64,000 nucleotides of DNA, taken from contig NZ_BPMA01000016.1 of NCBI RefSeq assembly GCF_026005215.1, positions 38,130-102,129 of the forward strand, given 5' to 3'. This document shows positions 56,145 to 64,000 of this stretch, one piece after another (the stretch's first letter is position 1; each line of letters begins with the position of its first letter). The position numbers and the translations under genes were made by a program. The stretch comes from Capnocytophaga catalasegens. GTDB lineage: Bacteria > Bacteroidota > Bacteroidia > Flavobacteriales > Flavobacteriaceae. A model generated the notes under the pieces. That model did not search any database. It was not told where the DNA came from and worked only from the letters and a program-made list of their open reading frames with translations.

Positions 56145-56516
56145 ATGAAAAAGATAGTTTTATTTGTTTTGATAGCTTTTGTATTTTATTCTTGTAGTAA
56201 AAAAAGTGAAGAACCTGATGAAATAACGATAGAAACAATTCATATTTATACAATAGAACCTTACAAAGAAGATTGTCAAGTATTTTTGACTGGGGCAATT
56301 TTCCCAACAGAATGTTTTGTTGTAATTACCGATGAAGGTGAGAAAAAGAAACTGAGTACAATGACATTTAAAGAATTTGAAAAAGGGTATCGTTATCAGG
56401 TGGAGGTATTGAAAAGTGAAACAAAAATCAATAGAGAACTTTATATTGATGAATATGAAAATATACGAACGAGTTATATTGTTACAAAAATTCTAAAAAA
56501 GACAAAAGTCGAATAA
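56145..56516 (+). CDS. Small lipoprotein, possibly DUF4377-like
   Basis: The 123-residue product has a lipoprotein signal with box VFYSC (Cys17) followed by SKKSEEPDE, an acidic surface-export-like sequence. The mature domain (IYTIEPYKEDCQVFL and CFVVITDEGEKKKL, then FEKGYRYQVEVLKSE) resembles the small Cys-containing DUF4377 domain, though only loosely. It starts five bases after the metalloprotease stop and is probably in its transcript; a partner or inhibitor role is conceivable but unsupported. A terminator follows. Confidence 0.65.
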   Translation: MKKIVLFVLIAFVFYSCSKKSEEPDEITIETIHIYTIEPYKEDCQVFLTGAIFPTECFVVITDEGEKKKLSTMTFKEFEKGYRYQVEVLKSETKINRELYIDEYENIRTSYIVTKILKKTKVE

Positions 56517-56524
56517 AAATATAT

Positions 56525-56552
56525 AGGGAGCTATTCAATAGTTCCCTTTTTG
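56525..56552 (+). terminator. Terminator after the small lipoprotein gene
   Basis: AGGGAGCTATT and AATAGTTCCCT pair with one G-T pair around a one-to-three base turn, followed by TTTTTG. Confidence 0.8.
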
Positions 56553-56680
56553 TTTATAAATATTTTCTATGATATTACGAAAATAATTTGTAAATTTGTA
56601 GCAACAAAACGTAGAGACACAATGCCTTGCATCTGTACATTATCCAATGTAATAAAACCAAGAAAGCAAAAATATAAAAT

Positions 56681-58231
56681 ATGAGTACATTAACTAATAC
56701 CGATTTAAAAATCCTTGAAAAAAAAGGAATTACCCAGACTATGCTCGAAGTGCAGCTTCAATTTTTCAAAGAAGGAATCACACCTATACATCTGCTTCGT
56801 CCTGCAACAATAAATGATGGAATTTCGGCATTTGATAAAGATGAGGCAATCAAATTTGCATCAATATATCAAAAGAAAAAACAAGCCGCTGAAATACTGA
56901 AATTTGTACCAGCATCGGGAGCAGCAACTCGTATGTTTAAGAGTTTGTTCGAGTTTCAACAGAAATACAATCCTGAAAAACAATCAGTTGAAGCATATAT
57001 TTCTGAGAAAAAAGCAAAAGATTTGAAAGAATTTTTTGATAATATAGAAAAATTTGCTTTTTATCCTATTTTGACAGCCTATATCAAAAAACATTCCAAA
57101 GAGTTTGACCAATTAAGCGAAGATGCTAAAAAACATAAAATTGTTACGCTTCTTTTGGAAGAAGAACCTTTTGCTTACGGAGATAAACCCAAAGGGTTAC
57201 TGCCTTTTCATAAGCATAGCGAAAAAGTTGTTACGCCTTTTGAAGAACATTTCCGCGAGGCAGTTTTATATGCTTCACAAGGAGAGGTTGCGCATTTGCA
57301 TTTTACGATTGCAGAACAACATACAGACGCCTTTTTGAAAGAATTGGCTGAAATACGCCCCGTATTGGAAAAACGCTATCAGATTCATTTTGATGTTACA
57401 TTTTCTTGTCAGAAACCAAGTACTGATACTGTTGCAGTAACCGAGAAAAATGAATTTTTCCGTGATGAAAATGAAAAACTACTTTTCCGCCCAGCTGGAC
57501 ACGGAGCATTGCTCAAAAATCTTGGAGAGATGACTGCCGATATAATTTTTATCAAAAATATTGATAATGTTGTTGTTAAAGATTACACAGACGAAACGGT
57601 TTTTTACAAAGAAGTTTTAGCAGGAAAACTCGAAGATGTACGTTCTAAAACACATAAAATTCTTCGCCAAATAGTTAAAGATAAAGTTAAAAAGAAAGAA
57701 ATTAGTAAAATATTAGATTTTCTTACGGAAATCAATATACAAGTACCTGATTATGTTTATAAATTCACTAAAAAACATGCTCTTGAATATGTTTTTGAGC
57801 AATTAAATCGCCCAATTCGTGTGTGCGGAATGGTCAAAAATGAAGGAGAACCTGGCGGAGGTCCGTTTTGGATTAAAGATGAAAATGGTAAAATAAGTTT
57901 GCAGATTGTAGAGTCAGCACAAGTTGATTTGCAGAATATAAAACAGGCTGAAATTCTAAAAACTTCTACACATTTTAATCCAGTTGATTTGGTTTGTTGT
58001 ATCAAAAACTACAAAGGTGAAGTTTTCGACTTGGAAAAATATATGGACACCAAACAAGGATTCATTTCCGAAAAAACCTATCAAGGGCGTAAGTTAAAAG
58101 CTTTAGAACTTCCAGGACTTTGGAATGGAGCAATGGCTCATTGGATTACACTCTTTGTTGAAGTACCTCTAATTACTTTTAATCCTGTCAAAACTATAAA
58201 CGATTTACTTAAAAAAACCCATTTGGGATAA
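56681..58231 (+). CDS. DUF4301-family protein
   Basis: The 516-residue cytoplasmic protein belongs to the DUF4301 family of Bacteroidota. It has VPASGAATRMFKSLF at about 79-93, which resembles the nucleotide-binding loop of sugar nucleotidyltransferases. It also has LLPFHKHSEKVVTPFEEH, FRPAGHGALLKNLGEM, and GEPGGGPFWIKDENGKISLQ (in part). The pattern suggests a UTP-sugar pyrophosphorylase-like fold, but no activity is established as far as I know. It is transcribed alone between terminators. Confidence 0.85.
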   Translation: MSTLTNTDLKILEKKGITQTMLEVQLQFFKEGITPIHLLRPATINDGISAFDKDEAIKFASIYQKKKQAAEILKFVPASGAATRMFKSLFEFQQKYNPEKQSVEAYISEKKAKDLKEFFDNIEKFAFYPILTAYIKKHSKEFDQLSEDAKKHKIVTLLLEEEPFAYGDKPKGLLPFHKHSEKVVTPFEEHFREAVLYASQGEVAHLHFTIAEQHTDAFLKELAEIRPVLEKRYQIHFDVTFSCQKPSTDTVAVTEKNEFFRDENEKLLFRPAGHGALLKNLGEMTADIIFIKNIDNVVVKDYTDETVFYKEVLAGKLEDVRSKTHKILRQIVKDKVKKKEISKILDFLTEINIQVPDYVYKFTKKHALEYVFEQLNRPIRVCGMVKNEGEPGGGPFWIKDENGKISLQIVESAQVDLQNIKQAEILKTSTHFNPVDLVCCIKNYKGEVFDLEKYMDTKQGFISEKTYQGRKLKALELPGLWNGAMAHWITLFVEVPLITFNPVKTINDLLKKTHLG

Positions 58232-58258
58232 AGAAGACTTCGTAAAAGCTAAAAACTA

Positions 58259-58289
58259 AAAATGGTAAAATCAGCGTTTTACCATTTTT
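58259..58289 (+). terminator. Terminator after the DUF4301 gene
   Basis: AAATGGTAAAA and TTTTACCATTT form an 11-bp stem around TCAGCG, with a T run at the end. Confidence 0.85.
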
Positions 58290-58370
58290 AGTTACAAAAG
58301 GTTGAATGCTCCCAAAATTCAAAAAATGTTATATTGTTATGTATTCTTGTTGGAAAAAGTATAAAAAATA

Positions 58371-59171
58371 ATGAAACATATTACAAGTTTGCAAAATCCG
58401 CTTGTTAAAGAAATAGTTACTTTGAGCGAAAAATCACGTTATCGTAAGAAAACACAGCGCTTTTTGGTAGAAGGGGAACGAGAAATACAATTGGCTCTTG
58501 ACGGAAATTATACTTTTGAAACTATTTTTTTTCAACCTGAAATTATTTCTTCAGATAGCGTAAAACAGCTTTTTCAGAATATTCCATCTTTGAAATTGAT
58601 TGAGGTATCTCTTGATGTATATCAAAAGATAAGTTATCGAACTTCAACCGAAGGCATACTTGCCATAGTTCATAGCAAACCACACTCATTGGATACCTTA
58701 GTGTTTGCTAATAAAAATCCGTTAATACTCGTAATGGAAGCGCCTGAAAAGCCAGGAAATATCGGAGCGCTACTTCGTACTGCTGATGCCGCAGGATTAG
58801 ATGCAGTACTGATAGCCAACCCCAAAACAGATTTGTATAATCCTAACACGATTCGCTCGAGTGTGGGGTGTATATTCACTACTCAAATTGCTATGGGAAC
58901 AACACACGAAATAATCTCTTTTCTCAAAGAAAAAAACTTCCAAATATATTGTGCAGCGCTTTCTGCCTCAGTTCCTTATACAGAAGTTTCGTATCGGCGA
59001 AGTACAGCTATTGTTGTAGGAACAGAAGATGTTGGGTTATCGGAGCAATGGCTGATACACGCTTCACAGAATATTATTATTCCGATGAGGGGGCGTATTG
59101 ATTCGATGAATGTATCGGTGGCAGCAGCTATTATTGTATTTGAAGCGGTGCGTTCTCGCAAAGAAATTTAA
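58371..59171 (+). CDS. TrmH-family RNA methyltransferase with substrate-binding domain
   Basis: This 266-residue SPOUT enzyme adds a methyl group to ribose 2'-OH in rRNA or tRNA. Residues 1-100 are the SpoU substrate-binding domain (SLQNPLVKEIVTLSEKSRYR, FLVEGEREIQLAL). The catalytic part has motif 1 EAPEKPGNIGALLRTADAAG, motif 2 IVVGTEDVGLSEQW, and motif 3 IPMRGRIDSMNVSVAAAIIV. It is distinct from the minimal enzyme at 1636-2169. Its last bases overlap the end of the convergent ABC transporter gene by four. Confidence 0.92.
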   Translation: MKHITSLQNPLVKEIVTLSEKSRYRKKTQRFLVEGEREIQLALDGNYTFETIFFQPEIISSDSVKQLFQNIPSLKLIEVSLDVYQKISYRTSTEGILAIVHSKPHSLDTLVFANKNPLILVMEAPEKPGNIGALLRTADAAGLDAVLIANPKTDLYNPNTIRSSVGCIFTTQIAMGTTHEIISFLKEKNFQIYCAALSASVPYTEVSYRRSTAIVVGTEDVGLSEQWLIHASQNIIIPMRGRIDSMNVSVAAAIIVFEAVRSRKEI

Positions 59172-60841
59172 TAATCGCTTGCTTTGATAAGTCTTTGTGT
59201 ATAGCTTTTCTGTGGCGAAAGATATAGTGTATCGGCTTCGGCAATTTCTTCTATTTCACCTTTGTTCATTACGGCAATGCGGTCGCTCATATATTTTACA
59301 ACTGATAAGTCATGCGATATGAATAGGTATGTAAAACCGAAATCATCTTTTAGGTCATTGAGCAAATTCAGCACTTGAGCTTGTACGGAAATATCTAATG
59401 CCGATACTGATTCATCACAAATAATTAGCTTGGGGTGTAGAGCAATTGCTCGGGCAATTCCGATACGTTGGCGTTGTCCTCCTGAAAATTGATGCGGATA
59501 TTTGTCATAATCAGAAGCTGAAAGACCTACTTTTTCCAAAAGTTCGACAACTTTTTGTTTTCTAAAGGAATTGTTTTTGTATAATTTATGTACTTTCATA
59601 GGTTCTTGTATAGCATCACCTATTTTCTTGCTCGGATTCAAAGAAGAATAAGGGTCTTGAAAGATGAGTTGTATATCTTTGCGAAAGGAGTGTAGTTGCT
59701 TCGTATTTAACTTTGTAACATCATTTCCTTTGTAGAAAATTTGTCCCGAAGTAGCTTTTTCGAGTTGAATGAGTGTTCGCCCTAGAGTTGTTTTTCCGCA
59801 ACCACTTTCGCCAACTAAGCCCAATGTTTCTCCTTCGTAGATAAAAAGTGTTACAGAATTGACCGCAACAACTGATTTTTCTTTCTGAAAGATTCCTGCC
59901 TTTGAAACATATGTTTTAGTCAGGTTCTCAATACGTAAAAGGGGAGGAGAAGCATATATTTTCTGATGTCTTTCAGTACGATTTTCAGGAGTTTCTACTT
60001 GATTTTGTATGGAATTATTTAAAAAATCTTGAATAGTAGGCAAGCGTTTTAGCCGAATATCAGTCGATGGCTTAGAAGCCAAAAGTGCTTGGGTATATAA
60101 GGCTTTGGGAGAATAAAAAACCTTTTGTGCTGAGCCTTCTTCAACAATATCTCCTTTGAACATAACCACAACTCTATCTGATATTTGCGAAACTAAAGAA
60201 ATATCGTGCGAAATAAAGAGTATGCTCATATGGGTTTCTTGTTGAATAGATTTGAGTAGCTCTATAATTTCTTTCTGAACGGTTGCATCAAGGGCAGTTG
60301 TGGGTTCATCGGCGATAAGGAGTTTAGGACGGCAGGCGATTGCCATAGCTATCATAATGCGTTGCTTTTGTCCTCCTGAGAGTTGATGCGGATAACTATC
60401 AAAAATACGTTGTACATCGGGAAGTTTCACTCGATTGAAAAGATTTAGAACCTCTTTTTTGATGTGTTTTTTTGACAAAGAGGTATGTTCAACCAAGATT
60501 TCCGCAACTTGCTTGCCACAGGTCATAGACGGATTTAAAGAACTCATTGGCTCTTGAAAAACCATTGAAAAGGTACTTCCTCGCAAGTGTTGTAATTCTC
60601 GCTGAGTCATTGTCAGAATGTTTTTCCCTTGAAAGAATATCGCTCCGGTGAGTGAGACATTCTTTTTAGGCAAAAGTCCCATTATAGCAAGCGAAGTAAC
60701 TGACTTGCCACTTGCTGACTCTCCCACAATTCCTACAATTTCATTCTCAAAAACATCGAAAGAGATGTGGTGAAGTACTTTTTTTTCGGCAAATTGCACC
60801 GAGAGATTGCTGACTGAGAGTAATTTGGACTTAGTTTGCAT
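59168..60841 (-). CDS. ABC transporter ATP-binding protein with two nucleotide-binding domains (oligopeptide/dipeptide type)
   Basis: The 557-residue protein fuses two ATPase domains of the DppD/DppF kind. The first (about 1-255) has Walker A GESASGKS, signature LSGGQKQR and Walker B LLIADEPTT. The second (about 300-550) has GESGCGKT, FSGGQRQR and LIICDESVS. The DRVVVMFKGDIVEEGSAQKV and LYLSPQKSYTQRLI tails are typical for peptide importers. No permease or binding protein is next to it, so its partners lie elsewhere. The start at 60841 overlaps the preceding exonuclease gene by 11 bases; an ATG at 60853 is the alternative. Confidence 0.9.
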   Translation of the reverse strand: MQTKSKLLSVSNLSVQFAEKKVLHHISFDVFENEIVGIVGESASGKSVTSLAIMGLLPKKNVSLTGAIFFQGKNILTMTQRELQHLRGSTFSMVFQEPMSSLNPSMTCGKQVAEILVEHTSLSKKHIKKEVLNLFNRVKLPDVQRIFDSYPHQLSGGQKQRIMIAMAIACRPKLLIADEPTTALDATVQKEIIELLKSIQQETHMSILFISHDISLVSQISDRVVVMFKGDIVEEGSAQKVFYSPKALYTQALLASKPSTDIRLKRLPTIQDFLNNSIQNQVETPENRTERHQKIYASPPLLRIENLTKTYVSKAGIFQKEKSVVAVNSVTLFIYEGETLGLVGESGCGKTTLGRTLIQLEKATSGQIFYKGNDVTKLNTKQLHSFRKDIQLIFQDPYSSLNPSKKIGDAIQEPMKVHKLYKNNSFRKQKVVELLEKVGLSASDYDKYPHQFSGGQRQRIGIARAIALHPKLIICDESVSALDISVQAQVLNLLNDLKDDFGFTYLFISHDLSVVKYMSDRIAVMNKGEIEEIAEADTLYLSPQKSYTQRLIKASDY

Positions 60842-61550
60842 CGTAAATTTCATCAGGAGTTAAAAGAGACTCGTTGCGTAGCCTAAGGAAAATTTGCGCC
60901 ACAGTTATGGTATCTTTTTCGCAATAGGTACGTATGCGGTCTATATTGTTTTCAAGATAAAAAACATGGCGTACATCACTCCCTTTGATGTCTTCTTTTG
61001 GAGACGGCACCCCTAAGATATACGCCAATAATTGGAGTGATGTATAGTGTTTGTAATCGCCAAATTTCCATAGTTCGAGGGTGTCTAAGTGTGGAACTTC
61101 CCAAGGTTTTCTACCGAAAAGATTTAAAAGTTCAGGCAGAGGTAACCTATTGATAATCATGCGTCTTGCGATGAATGGAAAATCGAACTCTTTACCATTG
61201 TGAGCACAGAGTAACTTGTTGGATTGACTAAAATACATCTGCAAAAGATTAGAAAAATCTTGCAAAATACGAAGTTCATCACCCACAAAAGACCGAACGC
61301 GAAATTGTCTTTCGCCAGCTTTGAACCAAAAATAGCCTACCGAAATGCAAACAATCTTTCCGAACTCTGCCAGAATGCCTGCTCGCTCGTAGAAGTCTTC
61401 GGCCGATAGTAATTCTTGCCGTTGATAGCGTGTTTTTTCTTCCCAGAGAATTTGTTCTTCTTGTGGAAGTTCGTTATAATTGGCATACAGAGGTACGGTC
61501 TCAATATCTAAGAATAGTATTTGCGTCAGATTCAATCGTGCAATTTGCAT
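60831..61550 (-). CDS. 3'-5' exonuclease, DnaQ/PolB-proofreading type
   Basis: The 239-residue protein is a DEDD-family exonuclease. ExoI is QILFLDIETVPLY (Asp and Glu), ExoII is CAHNGKEFDFPFI (Asp), and ExoIII is RIRTYCEKDTITVAQ (Tyr and Asp). HLDTLELWKFGDYKHYTSLQ is shared with the 'predicted PolB-associated' exonucleases widespread in Bacteroidota. The likely role is RNA or DNA 3' trimming. It is translationally overlapped with the downstream ABC gene, a link of position only. Confidence 0.88.
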   Translation of the reverse strand: MQIARLNLTQILFLDIETVPLYANYNELPQEEQILWEEKTRYQRQELLSAEDFYERAGILAEFGKIVCISVGYFWFKAGERQFRVRSFVGDELRILQDFSNLLQMYFSQSNKLLCAHNGKEFDFPFIARRMIINRLPLPELLNLFGRKPWEVPHLDTLELWKFGDYKHYTSLQLLAYILGVPSPKEDIKGSDVRHVFYLENNIDRIRTYCEKDTITVAQIFLRLRNESLLTPDEIYDAN

Positions 61551-61593
61551 AAGAAAAATAAAATAACAACAAGATGTAAAACAGATATGTTTC

Positions 61594-62415
61594 TTATGAG
61601 AATTTTTCGATAAATCTTTTGACTAGTAAAATTACCTTGGGCATTGCCTTATTGACTGCTTCAAGGACTTCGTCATGCGAAACGTTGGGGGCAATATCGG
61701 CTCCGCCCAAGTCAGAAATGACCGATACAGCAAATACACGCATTCCCTGATGGCGTGCTACAATAACTTCTGGGACGGTACTCATACCTACGGCATCGCC
61801 TCCCAGGGCTTTAACCATTCCGTATTCGGCCGGAGTTTCAAATGTGGGACCTTGTAAGCCTACATACACTCCTTTTTGAACAGATATTCCTTCGTTTTGA
61901 GCTATTTGTTGGGCAAGGGAGAGCATTTGCTTATCGTATGTTTGACTCATATCGGGAAAGCGCGCTCCAAACTTGTCCAAATTCTTGCCCCGAAGCGGAT
62001 GTTCAGGAAACATATTGATATGATCGGTGATAAGCATTATATCGCCGATGGAGAAAGTCGGATTTACGCCCCCAGAAGCGTTTGACACGATAACATTTTG
62101 TATTCCCAGAAGGCGAAAAACCCGCATAGGGAAAGTTACCTCTTGCATAGAGTATCCTTCGTAATAGTGAAAGCGTCCAGTTTGCATAAGTACGTATTTG
62201 CCTGCTATTTTCCCATAAATGAGTTTGTTGCCGTGTCCTTGTACGGTTGTTTGTGGGAAGTTGGGAATGTTGGCGTACGGAATTTCACTTATAACTTCGA
62301 TTTCTTTTTTCAAATCGCCTAAACCTGACCCCAAAACAATGGCAAATGCAGGTGTTTGTTCTGTGATAAAAGGGCGAATGTATTGTGCGGTTTGTTCAAA
62401 TAGATGGTACATCAT
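61594..62415 (-). CDS. punA: Purine nucleoside phosphorylase
   Basis: This 273-residue trimeric-type PNP cleaves purine nucleosides with phosphate to free base and ribose-1-phosphate. Hallmarks are VLGSGLGDL, FPQTTVQGHGNKLIYG, TGRFHYYEGYSMQEVTFPMR, VSNASGGVNPTF, and GLQGPTFETPAEYGM. Two adjacent ATG codons (62415 and 62412) could start it. It is the first gene of the leftward set exonuclease-ABC, with 43 bases to the exonuclease. Confidence 0.95.
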   Translation of the reverse strand: MMYHLFEQTAQYIRPFITEQTPAFAIVLGSGLGDLKKEIEVISEIPYANIPNFPQTTVQGHGNKLIYGKIAGKYVLMQTGRFHYYEGYSMQEVTFPMRVFRLLGIQNVIVSNASGGVNPTFSIGDIMLITDHINMFPEHPLRGKNLDKFGARFPDMSQTYDKQMLSLAQQIAQNEGISVQKGVYVGLQGPTFETPAEYGMVKALGGDAVGMSTVPEVIVARHQGMRVFAVSVISDLGGADIAPNVSHDEVLEAVNKAMPKVILLVKRFIEKFS

Positions 62416-62548
62416 TCTTTTTTATTTTGATAATTAGGCTACAAAGGTAATAAAAATAAAGACATGAAAAGTTTTTATTGTCAATTATATAAATGTGAAT
62501 CGGAATAAATATTTTCGCTAAAAAACTTTTTTATCCAGAAAAAAATAG

Positions 62549-62556
62549 TACTTTTG
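62549..62556 (+). promoter_or_regulatory. Candidate -7 box for proline dehydrogenase
   Basis: TACTTTTG fits TAnnTTTG and lies 50 bases before the ATG. A clear -33 TTTG is not present at the right distance. Confidence 0.4.
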
Positions 62557-62606
62557 TGCAATCGTTTTCTTTTAGAAAAACATTTACTTTTGAAAAGAAC
62601 ACATTT

Positions 62607-63794
62607 ATGACCACTACAAAACCTTCATTTTTAGACAATACCCAAGTGGCTTTTGCCTTACAAAGCGACAAAGAGCTTCGCAAAAGTTATCATCTGTTCA
62701 AACTTATAGACAATCCGTTTCTTACACAGGTTGGTATTGGGTTGCTCAATGTGGCTCTCAAACTACATATTCCCGTAGAATGGGCAGTCAAACCTCTTAT
62801 TTTCAATCATTTCTGTGGGGGAGTTACCCAAGAAGATTGTTTGCCTGTAATTCAAAAAATGGGCAATAGCGGAGTACTTTCGGTACTTGATTACGCCGTA
62901 GAAGGCGATAGTGACCAGGCGGGCTATCAAGCTACGTACCAATATACAATCAATACGCTTGATTTCATCAAAGAACATCGTCAGATTGCTTTTGCAGTTT
63001 TTAAACCTACCGGATTTGGAGCGATGAATATCTATCAGAAAGTATCTGAAAACAAATCACTTACCAAAGATGAGCAAAAACAATGGGAAAACATCAAACT
63101 TCGCTATAGAAACGTGTGTCAGAAAGCGCATCAGTACGACATACCGATACTGATTGATGCCGAAGAAAGTTGGATACAACCTGCTGTTGACGAACTTGTA
63201 GAGCAACTAATGCGTGAGTTTAACAAACAAAAACCCATTGTATATAATACCTTACAAATGTATCGACACGACCGAATGCCTTACCTCAAATCGTTGTTAG
63301 ACAAGGCAGAGCAAGATGATTTTTTCATCGGAGTGAAAATTGTTCGTGGGGCATATATGGAAAAAGAAAACAAACGAGCCAAAGAAATGGGATATCCTTC
63401 ACCGATTTGTCCCAACAAACAAGCTACCGACGAAAATTACGATGCGGCACTTCAATTTGTAGGGCAACACATTGACCGAATTGCCGTTTTTGCAGGCACT
63501 CACAATCAGCAGAGCGTACTTCTTCTGACCCAAATTATGCAACAGAAGCAAATCCCTCACAATACACCAACGATTTTCTTCGGGCAACTCTACGGAATGA
63601 GTGATCATTTGAGTTTTAATCTGGCAAATGAGCAATACAATGTTGCTAAGTATTTGCCTTTTGGACCTGTGAAGAAAACCATTCCGTATCTGGTTCGTAG
63701 AGCTCAAGAAAATACATCTATTAAAGGACAAAGTGGGCGAGAACTAATGCTCATTGGTCAAGAAATGAAACGAAGAGGCATTTCTTTATTCTAA
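62607..63794 (+). CDS. Proline dehydrogenase
   Basis: This monofunctional PRODH of 395 residues is an FAD enzyme that oxidises proline to pyrroline-5-carboxylate. The family features are SVLDYAVEGD, FAVFKPTGFGAMNIYQK, ILIDAEESWIQPAVDEL, NTLQMYRHDRMPYL, IGVKIVRGAYMEKENKRA, GTHNQQSV and FGPVKKTIPYLVRRAQEN, which line the barrel and flavin site. The start at 62607 (MTTTKPSF) is chosen over a longer frame from 62556 that begins within the promoter box. The dehydrogenase for the next step is not in the window. Confidence 0.94.
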   Translation: MTTTKPSFLDNTQVAFALQSDKELRKSYHLFKLIDNPFLTQVGIGLLNVALKLHIPVEWAVKPLIFNHFCGGVTQEDCLPVIQKMGNSGVLSVLDYAVEGDSDQAGYQATYQYTINTLDFIKEHRQIAFAVFKPTGFGAMNIYQKVSENKSLTKDEQKQWENIKLRYRNVCQKAHQYDIPILIDAEESWIQPAVDELVEQLMREFNKQKPIVYNTLQMYRHDRMPYLKSLLDKAEQDDFFIGVKIVRGAYMEKENKRAKEMGYPSPICPNKQATDENYDAALQFVGQHIDRIAVFAGTHNQQSVLLLTQIMQQKQIPHNTPTIFFGQLYGMSDHLSFNLANEQYNVAKYLPFGPVKKTIPYLVRRAQENTSIKGQSGRELMLIGQEMKRRGISLF

Positions 63795-63814
63795 AAAATA
63801 GGTTTTTATTTATA

Positions 63815-63849
63815 GTTAGCGAGGTATTTTAGTTACCTCGCTTTTTTTG
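63815..63849 (+). terminator. Terminator after proline dehydrogenase
   Basis: AGCGAGGTA (63818-63826) pairs with TACCTCGCT (63834-63842), with a seven-base loop and seven T after. Confidence 0.9.
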
Positions 63850-63907
63850 TATTATTTCTGATTGATAATTTAAAAATATAGCCTTATTTTTAGGTACTAT
63901 ATATAAA

Positions 63908-64000
63908 ATGATAAGCACAATTGAATTAAAATACCTAAGATACAGGTGTGAATTTGATAAATTGAGTACAAAATACCTAAGATACAGGTGTGAATTTGAT
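63908..64000 (+). repeat. Start of a 42-bp in-frame tandem repeat at the right edge
   Basis: Two 31-base identical segments (63928-63958 and 63970-64000) are separated by AAATTGAGTAC, a 42-base period equal to 14 codons. From the ATG at 63908 the frame is open to the window end and reads MISTIELKYLRYRCEFD and then KLSTKYLRYRCEFD, so the repeat would give a 14-residue unit with a cysteine. I recognise no family. It may be a real coding gene or an open non-coding minisatellite; the next bases are needed to decide. Confidence 0.6.

Noticed and set aside
63928..64000. CRISPR array at the right end
   Set aside because: The identical part is 31 bases but the gap is only 11 bases, and the upstream copy is flanked by a related sequence, so this is a simple tandem repeat and not repeat-spacer structure.

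Overview
The window looks like a chromosomal segment of a low-GC member of the Bacteroidota, family Flavobacteriaceae. The pointers are SusC/SusD pairs, type IX secretion genes (porV and porG types), a DUF3467 gene after rpoC, a PorG-UppS-BamA-OmpH-OmpH-MurI envelope block, promoter -7 boxes of the form TAnnTTTG, and lipoproteins with Lys plus acidic residues just after the lipid cysteine. The last trait and the overall look suggest Capnocytophaga or a close relative; the genus is inference.

Layout. 1-4.7 kb: end of porV (apparent frameshift), accD, a SpoU/TrmH methyltransferase, Crp/Fnr and AraC regulators and a DUF3784-PH membrane protein. 4.9-15.2 kb: two SusC-SusD pairs. The SusC genes share a nearly identical 5' part, and each has a poly-G tract at the same place (G12 and G8), a clear candidate for ON/OFF phase variation. 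15.4-21.9 kb: porG, uppS, bamA, two ompH/skp genes and murI. 21.9-26.1 kb: two exported GH13 enzymes separated by a 21-bp tandem repeat. 26.3-31.9 kb: gcvH, a VanZ-like gene, tonB, a candidate structured small RNA, a frameshifted porin-like gene, a likely vitamin uptake trio (thiamine-binding-like, PnuC-like, NadR-like) and an acyltransferase.

32.0-50.8 kb: the transcription/translation block, with tRNA-Thr, Tyr, Gly, Thr, tuf, tRNA-Trp, secE, nusG, rplK, rplA, rplJ, rplL, rpoB and rpoC. It has two peculiarities. A 724-base gene-free stretch precedes rpoB. About 5 kb of accessory genes and repeats lie between rpoB and rpoC: a JAB-like protein with a coupled secreted partner, a DUF6261 protein, a broken DUF7832-like gene, a YjbR protein, a lipoprotein, a 41-bp x5 repeat and a duplicated gene fragment.

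50.8-56.5 kb: an Omp28-like lipoprotein with its signal peptide out of frame, a TlpA-like thioredoxin and a DUF6029 outer-membrane protein. This block is bracketed by the real DUF3467 gene and a decayed copy of its 3' end. A broken astacin-type metalloprotease lipoprotein and a small lipoprotein follow. 56.7-63.8 kb: DUF4301 protein, second TrmH-family methyltransferase, tandem-domain ABC ATPase, 3'-5' exonuclease, purine nucleoside phosphorylase and proline dehydrogenase. The window ends inside a 42-bp in-frame tandem repeat that begins an unrecognised reading frame.

Several envelope or accessory genes carry one-base indels, mostly in A or T runs. I cannot tell from one sequence whether these are true mutations, phase-variable states or read errors.
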